From contig CM035350.1 in the NCBI GenBank assembly GCA_020137815.1, positions 8,253,545 through 8,317,544 on the forward strand: DNA of 64,000 nt, given 5' to 3'. Under the pieces are notes generated by a model, which was not told where the DNA came from, did no database searches, and saw only the letters and a list, made by a program, of their open reading frames with translations. This stretch comes from Hormiphora californensis (taxonomy: Eukaryota > Ctenophora > Tentaculata > Cydippida > Pleurobrachiidae). Position 1 is the stretch's first letter, and the number at the start of each line of letters is the position of its first letter. The position numbers and the translations under genes are program-made. Positions 1 through 11,787 of this stretch are shown in pieces.

Positions 1-47
1 AGGGGAAATATATGGGGTCAAAACTAGAACAACAACAAAAGCTAATC

Positions 48-3000
48 CTAATACTCACTAGGCGTGGAGCTGTAAGAGGTAGGCGGTGTTGAGTATTGGC
101 TTGGATTCAGAGCCCCTGGATGTGTGTAGTCCATAGTGGCATACTCTGGCATAAGGTGGTTAGCTCCTCCAATAACTGACCCAATTGTGGGCATTACCGG
201 CTCGTAGGTAGAGAATGCACTAGTTTCCTGCTCTGTTTTGGGTAGGGTGCTGCACAGCTGGTCGCACATGGGGAATATAGGATCATACATTCCAGGTAAC
301 ACTGGTGTCCCGGGTTTCAGTCCTCGTTCTAGCATTAGCCCTGTGGGGAATAGAGGGTCTGTTAGATCAGAGGGTTTCTTCAACAGCTGGAGGCGATTTG
401 GGGTCACTCAGGGGGATGGAGAGTGTCCGATGGCTCTCTCGGGTTTCCTGACAAAGTTTCGACCACGTGCTCTTCTTACCTGATTGGGCCTGTTCCAGAG
501 CGCTTGGTTGGCCTATGTTCGCGTAACAGAATCCTCCCGGTGTGTTTTGTGTTCTGGGAGGTGTAATTCCGTAGGGTCTGGAATGGAGGAATGCCTCCGG
601 GGAGATATTCTCAAAGGTGGCCTTCCTGAACAAATCGTTAAACTCAGAGTTTGGAGGGAAAGTAGTCTCAGATGATAGAATATTAGTTCGACGTTTCTTG
701 TTGGACTCCATGTCCAGAGTCCGGGAACTGGGTCGCTTTTTCTTCTGGAGCTGCTGGTTCGCGTGGTACTGTGCAACAGATTAGGGGTGTTAGCTGGAAG
801 AAACAAATGAAATCAGATAATAACTCTTACCCTAGAAATCCTACTATTTTATATTCACTCGAGTTGATTCAGTAAATCCTTGACACTAACCATGTGATTC
901 CTAATGTCGTGGATGGTCGGATAGTACGCCCTATTGTTCTGATCCAGTATGGCTGAAAGCTCATCCTTGTTAGCTCCTAAACTAAACTCTCCCTCCACAA
1001 AACAGTGCAGGGACGTCTTGATCTGATTTACATCCTGAATTCCAGTACTAACGAGCTCGTAGATCTTATCTGAAAATGGGTTTATGTTGTTGGTTTGGTT
1101 TGGATATAATTGAACTGTAAATGTATTGCAATGCCATCCAATCTGAGGGATCCAGACCCCCATGTGGTATATTACCCCAGTCACACTGATTCAACTAACT
1201 TGGATATCCAGTAAAGCTATAGTCTACCTCTAGTAGATCCATTATACCCAGCTTACTATCTACCTATCATATATATCATTGCATTGACAGGTGCAAGTTA
1301 GCGTGATTGTTCCAGTCAGCGACCCCCCGTACATTCATCTCTATTGTTGTAACTATATCCAGTACCCCGCATCCACCCCGCAACTTTAAACCATCCTCGC
1401 CCAATACAAGATATAATCTACTTAAAACCTCGTTAACCCGGCCCTCACTTTTTGAAAAACATCTGCCGCTTCACGTCACCCAATCTGCAGCAGCTGTGTC
1501 GTCATTCTATCCTTTCCAGCTGCTGATCCAGCCCAATCCCTTATACCCAATCCCATATTTTATATCAACCCTATACTTCCATGGCAGTTGTCCATCAGGC
1601 ACTCCCAGTCATGTTACATCTGTTCTACCAATTATGCCCACTTTCAAAACACACAGCTCTGCAGTACATTTCAAACACATGGCTGCAGCTAACCGGATTA
1701 AGAGCTACCTGCTATAAGTGTAGAGATCAGTAGAGACTCTTACCGATGATGGCGGGATGTAGTTTCTGGCTCATACAGGCCTCCTCTCCCGATGTTGGAT
1801 GGAGCAGGTGGGCCTCGTCACAGGGGAGCTGAACATAAAACCGTTCCTTTCCTTGTACCTGTAACATGAGGTACCATGGGTTAGTTGGAGGAGGGGTTTG
1901 GGGTTAGTTAGAAGTTGGATGCTGGGGTTTGGGGTCAGCTGTATTAGGGATGATCTAGAAGATAGGAAGGAGAACAATAATTGATTTGGGAATGATCTGA
2001 TTAGTGAGAGGGGCATGCATCAGGGAATTAGTGGAGCCCTTGATGAGAGGGGGGGGGTCATGTGTAATCCCTCCTTAGTTAGGGGGATTAGTAGTGCATG
2101 CACCCTCTGATCTGTTGGACATGTGCCCTGCTCCCCTGTAGCGTTCTCGAATCGAGTCTCATGAAAAAAGTGCAAGACAGGCTAGAATTAAATGTGAAAG
2201 GGGGAATCTGACAGGCACAGAACTCTCATGTGAAAGGGTTGGAGAGAGAGCCCAGTTGGGAAAGGGGACGTGAATCTTCATGTGATCAAGTTGGTGACTG
2301 GAGAAGGATTTCAGTTCAAACATCAAACACGAACATGCCAACAATATATATGTTGTCATTCTACATGGCTCCACGACTATCATGTGTTCGCTGCAGCAGT
2401 GCAGCAGGAACCGACCGAAACAAGTAAACAACCAGAACTCGTTATTTAGGTCACGTGACTGGTTATCAGCCAATCAGGGACCAGTATTTCCTGATTCGGT
2501 CGGTTCCTGCGCTGTAATCGTATTATAGTGGCCTCATGGAGCGTGCAAATCAGTGGCCCGCCTTTTGTGGGACAAACCAGCGTGATCCAATAATTGTTAC
2601 ATACCTGCCCATTTCTTAACCGAGTCTTCAATCTAAACAGGATGTCAGCCTTCTTTTCCCTGATAGCCCAGTCACTCTTCCCCTTGGCCATGTCCTCCGG
2701 GTATAGTGCATGATCTGGAAACCTCACTATTCTACGCACTGTGATAGTGGCTGGGCAACCCCGCTTTCTTGACAATCTCGTCCCCATTTGCTGTAGAGAG
2801 AGAGGAAGTGTCAGAATTATAGGTGTGATTGGGGACCACCAGCAAAGAGGTAAATCATGTGAGCGTCGTGTGATTTCCTTCAGCGCGGGTGGTTATATGT
2901 GCATCCAGTTTCTCCAATTATTACAACCGTTATTGATGTGTCAGAGCAGCGAAGGTGGCCTTATTTAGTTAAAAAGTGAGCTCTACTTAAAGTACAGGTA

Positions 3001-3658
3001 AAAACGCAGTACACCTCTTCCCCTTACCTTCGAATAATCGTCACATCCTTTATCTTCTGGTTTTCTCCTCCTGGCATCCCTCTTTGGTCCATACTGACAC
3101 TCTAGCACCTTCCGTCCACAGATAAGAAAAGGAACCCCATCAAATGGTACAACGGGGTTAGCTGTACTCTGCCATAGTAGTCGGGGTGATTTCACTTTTC
3201 CTGAAGGAGAGAGACATTAAAAATTGATGAAAAGTAGGAAATTGAGACTTCTTGATCCTAGTTCCATATAGTGAACCATATCCGTACCGAGTGTGACAGT
3301 GCGAGTTCCATCGAACCCGAAGTCGCTCTGGTGAAAGGGGCCACGGCTGTCCCTCGTCCCGAAGGTGGATGTTGTGGTTCTCTTGTGAAGTTCCAGTAGT
3401 ATAATGAGCTCCTTCCAACCCTCCACAAATCCCTCAAGGTACTCTCCCTGTCGCTTCAGGTTCGCTAATACTCCCGCACATGTTGCGTTCATCGTCTCTG
3501 CTCTAGGTAGGGGAAGATTATGGTTAGTTTAATGAAGGAGCAATTCATGGTGGGTCATTATGTGTGTTCTTTGATCACAGGTTTCCTAGTGGTGATGAAT
3601 AATAGACGTGCAGTTATAACATGATGTAGGGCGTGGTATATGATTAACTTTGTCAGAT

Positions 3659-3693
<35 letters not shown>

Positions 3694-4141
3694 GTGTGAT
3701 CAGGGGTGGACAGCGTTCCGCATGGGTGGGCTATTGTTGAATTAAATGCCATTAGTTTCGCGTATAATAATCGTGGGACCCGACCCCCCCCCCCCCTGTA
3801 TGTGCTCCCTATGTGCTGCAGCTGCAGACAGTAGAGCTAATAATGCAGATTATGCGTGGGAGAGAAGGAGAGAAAGAGAGGGAGGGTAAATCATGATGAC
3901 ATAGTAACAGGGAGAGTGTTTAAATTAATCAGGCTGATTTCCTACCACCTTGTTGGCCTAAACACGGACGGTTGAAATCTCTCAAAACGATTCTGATCAC
4001 CCTCTCTCTCTCTAATCTCAAACAGATCTCCCTAATCTCACTGATCAATTGTGTGACAACTCGCACCACTACTTCCTCATTCTGAAACCCTCTCCCCTTA
4101 TACCCCTTATAGTGCAGCAGCATCCTGATCCCCAGCTCCAT
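48..4141 (-). CDS. CaRF-like (ALS2CR8 family) transcription factor, 8 exons, about 568 aa
   Basis: Exons on the minus strand, in transcript order: 4141-3946, 3497-3288, 3200-3028, 2790-2605, 1858-1744, 1069-891, 768-480, 406-48. All junctions are GT-AG, phases agree, and lengths sum to 1707 nt (568 residues plus stop). The central part carries blocks I associate with the calcium-responsive transcription factor family: a VPFDGVPFLICGRKVLECQYG block, then RGCPATITVRRIVRFP, then RFYVQLPCDEAHLLHPT, and YYPTIHDIRNHM near a helical ELVSTGI segment. The tail after this region is Ser/Pro/Tyr-rich and low in structure, as in an activation domain. By family knowledge it would be a nuclear DNA-binding regulator. 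The first exon (4141-3946) has the weakest support; translation might begin at the ATG at 3492. Family assignment is from remembered block patterns, not a search. Confidence 0.7.
2403..2512. repeat. Inverted repeat in an intron of the CaRF-like gene
   Basis: The stretch GCAGGAACCGACCGA near 2405 is mirrored by TCGGTCGGTTCCTGC near 2498-2512, about 80 bp apart. It lies in the intron between exons 2790-2605 and 1858-1744. It looks like a short MITE or hairpin; no clear target duplication was found. Confidence 0.5.
3661..3689. repeat. (CT)n microsatellite
   Basis: Short CT dinucleotide run inside the first intron of the CaRF-like gene. Confidence 0.9.
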
Positions 4142-4601
4142 AGTGGTGTGACTAATTGAATATATACATGTCCACTGTGTTTTGTCATAGCTTGTTGTAA
4201 GCTGCCTGTCATGCAGGGAGGACTAATTGGGAGAGTCAGTTGCCCAATTAGTGGCCGTGTGTCGGTAATTGACCTTATAACAAGACGTGATATGTATTGT
4301 CTGAAAGTTAAGACCAAGATTTCATTGATCGTATACATATTTCCAATAATTTCATTCTATGTTTTATGCGAATTCATGAACAATGAATACTTTACTTGAG
4401 CCCATCATTCGGTTACTCTTTTCGTTTTTTAGAAAAAAAAGAAGGTTCCTAAAAGTTCCTTGAAATAATGAAATATAGAAGTTGCTCAGATCTCATTCAG
4501 AGTATACTTATAGGGTTTGATTAAACGAAAGTAAGGTAATTTCAAAATACTGCGTTATTATGGATGGTAGACGATCATTATTCGATTTACGTAAATTAAA
4601 G

Positions 4602-4650
4602 GTGAGGTCGACGTGGGTGGTGGCTCACCCCTCACCCACGTCGACATCAC
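4602..4650. repeat. Short hairpin (18-bp arms)
   Basis: GTGAGGTCGACGTGGGTG at 4602-4619 is mirrored by CACCCACGTCGACATCAC at 4633-4650 with one mismatch and a 13-bp loop. Confidence 0.75.
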
Positions 4651-4706
4651 ATTCCTTAATGACGCGGTGGCTTCACTGAGAAACTCCGAGAAGCCTTATA
4701 CTATAT

Positions 4707-4850
4707 GGTCACACAAAGTTAGTGATTGGGCTTATAAATGGGTAGTTATGTTTCCACTTGAACCTGTCATAACCTACTATGGTCACACAAAGTTAGTGAT
4801 TGGGCTTATAAATGGGTAGTTATATTTCCACTTGAACCTTTCACAACCCT
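4707..4850. repeat. 74-bp tandem duplication
   Basis: Two nearly identical units beginning GGTCACACAAAGTTAGTGAT start at 4707 and 4781. It is a simple tandem duplication with no coding sense seen. Confidence 0.85.
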
Positions 4851-5840
4851 ATTACATCACAACCTTATTACGTCTTCAATATTTAGTACTGACAAGTTTG
4901 GATCGTTGAAATTAGCTAAAATGACGGAGAGAGATCTGCAACTTCAAACCGGGAAAATGTATCATGTTCAACTATCCATAAACTACTGGAGGACACGAGC
5001 AAACGAAACTGTTCTAACTAGATGATCAACACACAAATTCAAAGTATAGTTTGACCTGTATTACACACCCTTATAATATGTTTTAACCAGACACACACTG
5101 TAACCCGACTACAGCTAGACACAAACTAATACCAGACATTTTTACTCACTCGTTCAGTAGATCCGGTGGGAGAATGGGGTTATGTTGTAGCAACATAATA
5201 TATTGTTTAGACTTGTGTAAGTCACACACAAACGTACGAGTTAAGTTTCAAACAAAATGTGATATATCTGAGAGAAGTATAGTTCTGCGAGACTGAGTTG
5301 GTGTGACCGGAAGATAGGTGATATCACGATCTCTCAGCTCGTCGCGTTGTCCCCAATTACTCGTCACCTAGCAGGCCCCTGTGGGCACCTAAAGGCAGCA
5401 TGGGTCACGCGCCTCGTCACGTGATCTACCTGGCTATAAACCTGTTATTCCATATATGGGCTAATGGGGTTTACAAGTGCTACAGTCATGGGTATCCTCC
5501 CCTGACTAGAGGAGAGAGAGAGAAGTGATGCTAGGGGGCACTACGGCTAATTTAATCGCAATAATTTCCCAATATATGCGCTCCTCCTTCTTTTGGGTCA
5601 GGATACCTATAACAGAGAACTGCCAGTGGATAGAGAAGGGGGTTGTGGTTAGGGTTATCAATTTGGAAATACTGAAACTAGTTTCTAGTGCTACTAAAGT
5701 TACCACTATTATGGAAAGAAAGGAAGGTGTCATTCTGCAGCAATACAGATCATGATACCAGTCATGTTTTGCAAAGTGTTTCCCTTTCCCCCTCTTGAGC
5801 CCTGAAGGTCAACCAACCCCCTTCCATCTAGTACTGAACG

Positions 5841-5845
<5 letters not shown>

Positions 5846-5918
<73 letters not shown>
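5846..5918. repeat. (GA)n microsatellite followed by GATA-type units
   Basis: Uninterrupted GA run, continuing at 5919-5962 as imperfect AGATAGAG units. Confidence 0.9.
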
Positions 5919-5923
<5 letters not shown>

Positions 5924-6813
5924 GATAGAAAGATAGAGAGATAGAGAGATAGAGAGATAGAGAGGGTTAGGAGTAATCCCATATGACCGGTATAGTGCAT
6001 GTCTTGTTGCAGGAGAATTTGCCGGAGGGCCAATATTTTCACCCCCCCCCTTTACCAAAGAAGAGATCAATTACAAATCACAAATCTGTGTTTCGATCAC
6101 CGCATGCGGTTACCCTGACAGGGCAATCCAGCCCAAGTGGGTAATCCCCACATAGGTGCACGGCTGATTGGGTGCATAACAAGGGGGGGGGGTCTTCTTG
6201 TACTCATGGAAAACCTCCGGCAGCGGTTGCTGTGGTTACATATGACTCAGCTTCCTCAGATTGCAATATGGGTTAACGGTTGTTATAGAAACGGTGGAAT
6301 TATTAGAGACTATTGACAACCACGCTTTGCGTCAGTGGTGCATTCTGTAACAGTTTCCATGGTTACCAAACTAATCTCAACGGCAAACACAGTTGGCGTA
6401 ACTCAGAAAGGGTTTTAATTTCAGTTCTCTCACTCTACCATCACTGATTTTACCACTTACAGAATTATGATTAAACTCTTAGCACTTTTTTAATATTGCA
6501 CCTAACCCTGGCCTATGTGTATTGTCCACGAGGAGAATTCATCACTCTTTCTTCTCCTCCCTGATATCGCTAAATGGCATTTCTCCACCCTCATCACGAA
6601 GTCCCATCTACTACTACAGCAGTTATTATCACTTGAACAAGTGATCACATCTTGGTGGAAATATTACCAACCAGCTCAGAGCTAGCTGCTGCAAATGTTT
6701 GTTCTCTTCTCTCAGTCCCTCTTGTCACATGATGATCCTTACCGTTTTCCCATGAGGGATGCACACACACACACACACACTCATCTTCTATCATTCTGTT
6801 TAATATTAACCCG

Positions 6814-6818
<5 letters not shown>

Positions 6819-6904
<86 letters not shown>
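6819..6904. repeat. (CT)n microsatellite
   Basis: Long CT run, preceded at about 6761-6780 by a short (CA)n run and followed by a poly-C tract. Confidence 0.9.
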
Positions 6905-6906
<2 letters not shown>

Positions 6907-9202
6907 CTCCCCCCCCCCAGAAAGCACACAGATGTTAAAAATCCCCAATTAACCCTAACTATCGTCCTCCTGCATGGCTTCAAATGAGACCCTCACCTCA
7001 CCGAACCCCATGCGATCAGAGAGTTCTCCCTAATTGGGGGTGGATAGAGGTGACTACACATTACCCTGTGCAGCAGGGGGAGCTAACTGAACACATATTG
7101 TGTAGTGGGTTAATTGAAGTATCCACTAACGACCAGTGCAGCTCAGTGAGATACAGACAATAATTAGGGTAGGCCTAATTGAGTGCTAATAATAGTAGTT
7201 AGTCACATGATCCAAGGGTGGCTAAATGGATATAATCTACACATCAATCGTCTAATTGTTATATAGTCATCTTAATTGGCATCTATAGGATGATTTGGGC
7301 CAGGGAAATGAGTCTCCTGATTCCCTTCAACACCTTCCCAATAGAACAGCCTCGAAATGGAATTGTAAAAAAAACTCTAGGTAGATTCAGAGAGAAGATC
7401 GCGATTTGAACGTGCCCCCCCCCCAATCACCAATATCCAAATCTATCCTGTTCTAACCTGTGGTTTTTTTCAGATGCTTTTGAAGTGAGGAAACTAAAAG
7501 TGAAGGGATGAAATAACGCTCAACGAAACTGTAAGTGTCAGTTTGTTCGTTACACACATGCTTCCCCCATCCTCCAAAGTCTTACCATGTCAACAATGAT
7601 TGCATTACTGCATTAGCCCTGCTGCAGTATACTGCCCCATCTGCTGGTGGTGGTGTCACCATGTTCCCCTTATAACGAAGGGAGCCTCTAGAGACCCCCA
7701 GGGTAGTATGATGGGTGCTGTATTACACAACAAGGTCATATTAGAACGTAGCATATATAACAGTCTTATGGAAGTTCTTAATTAACAGGCCATGCTCCAT
7801 TTCAAATAGAGATAGCTCCAAAAAGGCTGAGATTTTTCGCCTGATCGCCGCTCATTATTACTTTGCCAGAAATTATACTTATTAGATACGTTTCATAAGC
7901 TACAATTTCGAAGACCAAGTTAACAAACTGGTTTCCTCCAATAATATCCAGCGAGTCTAACTTGTCCAATCAACACAAGAACTATTATCGATCATGAGAC
8001 TCAAGAATAGTCAAGCAATACATTATTTGTATAACAAACAAATGTTGGTATTAATTAGGACCTTAGGACAGCGTAATGGCTGCACTACTAGACTGTGGAA
8101 AGTTTGGCAAAAAGAGTCCCGAGGTTTCTGAACGTTTTTACTCTAATATGGGACTCTTGAAACGTCACAAGTTCTGAAGACTTCTAGAGGTCTACAATAA
8201 TATCGACAATGAAGTAACAGTCAGATCAAGCAAAGCTACTCTTTGATTTTTAGTCTTAGGATTTTAGGTCAGCAGCTACTAGCTATTACATAGGCTAAAA
8301 CAATATATAATCAGTAAAAGAGACTCAATAACATCAAAATGAATCAGTCTAATATTACTGAATCTGAACTGAATTAATGCATGTTTCTGACTTTTCAGAC
8401 AATTCTATGTTGGTATCCTTTGGTTGAAAAATAACCTCAGGAACACGCATGGAGAGAGATAGAGGGGGTTGAACAAATCAGGAGCTATAGCTATAGGAAC
8501 AAGGATATGTCTGGATTCTGGAACGAGCATCCCAAATAACCCATCATGGCCCCCATAACTAAACAATATATGTGTGCGTAACTATATCTCATGTAAATAG
8601 ACCGAGACGGTGGTTCCATCATGAAACGGTGTTTTCATCGAATTTGTGTCACATCACGTAGGGACAACACACACATGGTCCCGGTGAGGCGTGTAGCTCG
8701 TGTGGTCATGTCTAGATCGGTTCATCTCCCGGTCTATACTTACCCAATGTTCCTCATATCCATTTGGTCAGCATGGGATAGTTGCTGCATGCCCGCTGCA
8801 GCACTTGAGGCCGTTTCAACCATAGCAGAGGTACTCATAACAGCTCTACACAATATATATGATAAAAAACAAACGGCTACACAGTTGTGTTATGGTGGGG
8901 AGAGATGGTGATGAACGTTCTCTCTGTAACTGGGTCACCTGATACATCGAGATCACGTGTTCAATATATAGAGGGGCAGGAGTCGCGTGTCAGAATGGAT
9001 CTGATCACGTGATCCACCTCTCCTCGCCATCTTTGTCCTCTCCACACCACGGCACCTTATAGAATTTTCTCCCTCGGTCCCCGAGCTCTTGTCCAATGAT
9101 TATTGAGAGAGAGAGAATAGCTCTTTCCTAGCGGTGGTGATCATCTGGGCGGATGGAGTGTGTGCGGGGATTCGAAGCGGTGTAGTCAGAGAGAGAGAGA
9201 AA

Positions 9203-9351
<149 letters not shown>

Positions 9352-9568
9352 TGGCTCCATTGTTAATTTTACAACACGAGTCACATGACCTCTTGGCGGT
9401 TGGGGTCCTCCCTCTCAACCAGCTAACACCACACACATGGGAAGGCTCAACAAAATAAAGTTCTCCGATTTAATAAAATGATACAAATTGTATCAAAAAT
9501 TTAAACTCCAAAGTATTCCATGTTGGCCAAACTATTGATATCATGCTAGTTCCAACCCCATGTAGTAC

Positions 9569-9582
9569 GTTGCCATGGTAAC
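9569..9582. promoter_or_regulatory. Perfect X-box-like palindrome (RFX site)
   Basis: GTTGCCATGGTAAC matches the RFX X-box consensus GTNRCC..RGYAAC exactly. No gene start is visible beside it, so function is uncertain. A second, less perfect site is at 47461. Confidence 0.4.
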
Positions 9583-10864
9583 AAGAGCACACAACATGGC
9601 ATCGCGACCTCACCATGGTAACTCCCGGTTACTGCATCACTGTGTGGTGTGGTAGATAAGGTTTAATGTGGCCCATGACTCATGTGTTTTCTGTTAGTTC
9701 ACGGTTTTCAGTTGTGGTATACGCTGGTCTTCCAGACGTGACATTGATATTGATGTTGATGTATTTTGTGCGGTGGCAATTTGGAGTCTAATGGGTATTG
9801 AAAGTGCCAAACAGTGGCGAATGACACCCCCGCCCGCCCACACCATTTGGTGCAATCAATGTTGATTCGTTATGACCCGTTTCTGACGCAGTCCCAACTA
9901 GTTTAGAAGAGTTTTGGTTGGAATTTTGACAAAATTCAGTTTCGGCCGGTGACCAGCTCATCTTGCTTCCATATTCTACTCCTCCATTATCGCGGCACGT
10001 GCAGTATCCCAAAACTCTGGTGCACTACATCAGGATCATCTTTGCAGTAAATTGTGGACAAGGAGATTGTTTGTCATCTCTTCTTTTTACCACTGTTCAT
10101 ATGACAAGAAAGGTTTGAGTTGTAGGTATGGTCAAAAGAGGTCAAGAAAAGATATTCCCTCCCCACTCATATGACTATTGTCTCGGAAAGTTTGCCAAGT
10201 TAGACTGTTATTGTACAAAACAACGGAAAGTACCTATTCATATCAGCCCCGTGACCTAAATCGCGGATCATGTAAATTCTGCCAAATCCGCGGGGATGTA
10301 TTCTTCTCTGGATTGGTTCTCGACTTCCCAAAGTGTACCCTAAATCGAGACACTTTATTTGCCAATGATAATGATTGAAACAGTGCATCTTGACCTCTTC
10401 ATTTAGATGAACAAGTTGATATTCCCATATTTCCTTTGTGGCGCCATCAAGTACGTGTGTGGCGCTATAAAATTAGAACTGCTGTGATGATCGAGAAACC
10501 GTGACGAAGCGTTATCCCTATTGAACAGGGTTTATAATCGATATAATTATTGGGACATAATTGATCTTCTTGGATAATCTTCATAATCACTAGGAGTTTC
10601 TTTGGCTCGTCTACTTGAACGGGCACAAGCAATTTAAAACATAATCACTGTGCCTAGTATTGCTGTTGGATGAAATGAAACAATTGCCGCCCAGGTACCC
10701 CCAGCAATACCCGTGCCCCCTAATTTGAATATTTTCCCCCTCAATTCTCACCCCCCCTCTCTGTGTTAATCTCCCGGATCCTTGACGATCTCTGCAGCAG
10801 TCTGCCACCGTCAGTCACTGGTCTCGGTGAGGGTTTGAGGGTTAGATTAGGCAATTAACTACCT

Positions 10865-10868
<4 letters not shown>

Positions 10869-10941
<73 letters not shown>
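10869..10941. repeat. (CT)n microsatellite
   Basis: Uninterrupted CT run. Confidence 0.9.
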
Positions 10942-10942
<1 letters not shown>

Positions 10943-11073
10943 TCTCTCTTTTTCTCGGTTAGAGTTTCCTCTGAGAGCTCTTGTTCAGTTTTATTCCATA
11001 ATTTAACGTCCTCCCTCTTGTACATACTCGTGTTGTTCTGATCACACGGGATGGCGTGGACGTGAGCTGTGGT

Positions 11074-11190
<117 letters not shown>

Positions 11191-11787
11191 TCCTTCCTCG
11201 GCGGGAGTAACACCTGATACTCACCTCGTCACATGAAAGAGAGAGGGGTTGGGAGGAGCCTGGTTAACCCTTCAATTAGCTCTGATCATCCCTCGGGGTC
11301 AATGGTAGCTGATCTCCTGATCCCTCCGGAAGTGCACACGATCTATACTACTACAGACAGTGTGGGTTCCAGCACGCGAGGTAGACATTGTGTTCCTTCC
11401 CTCATTGGAGTGTGAATTCAATCACTACATATTTGAGAAGCGTGCCAGGAAGTGCATTTGTCAGACAATTGACACACTCATCACACACTTGAATTACATG
11501 TGTTGTAGCAAGAAGAGAACGTGCGATAAAATCACACAAGAGCAATTGGTAAAATTGACAGCTGATTAATTCATACAGTTTAACAAGAGTTTCACATCTC
11601 TCTCAGAGTTCTTCTGTTCAGGTCCCTTCCTCCTTCTCCTTCTGTCTATTATACACCGTCTCTCTTCACGCAACCTCTTTTACGGGTCACAACTCCCGCC
11701 GCGCTCAGTAACTCCCATTTAAAGAGCAATTTGAAGGAATCTTAAAAGAATGTTTGTAGCTTTGGAATTCTGTCCCGGCACAGTACT

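Noticed and set aside
1307-1717. 136-residue plus-strand frame
   Set aside because: Lies in an intron of the minus-strand CaRF-like gene, no domain or splice support.
5809-6070. Leu-Ser repeat frames, and similar Arg-Glu frames at 9.1-9.4, 10.9-11.2, 15.5-15.8, 21.4-21.7 and 23.5-23.8 kb
   Set aside because: Translations of (GA)n/(CT)n microsatellites.
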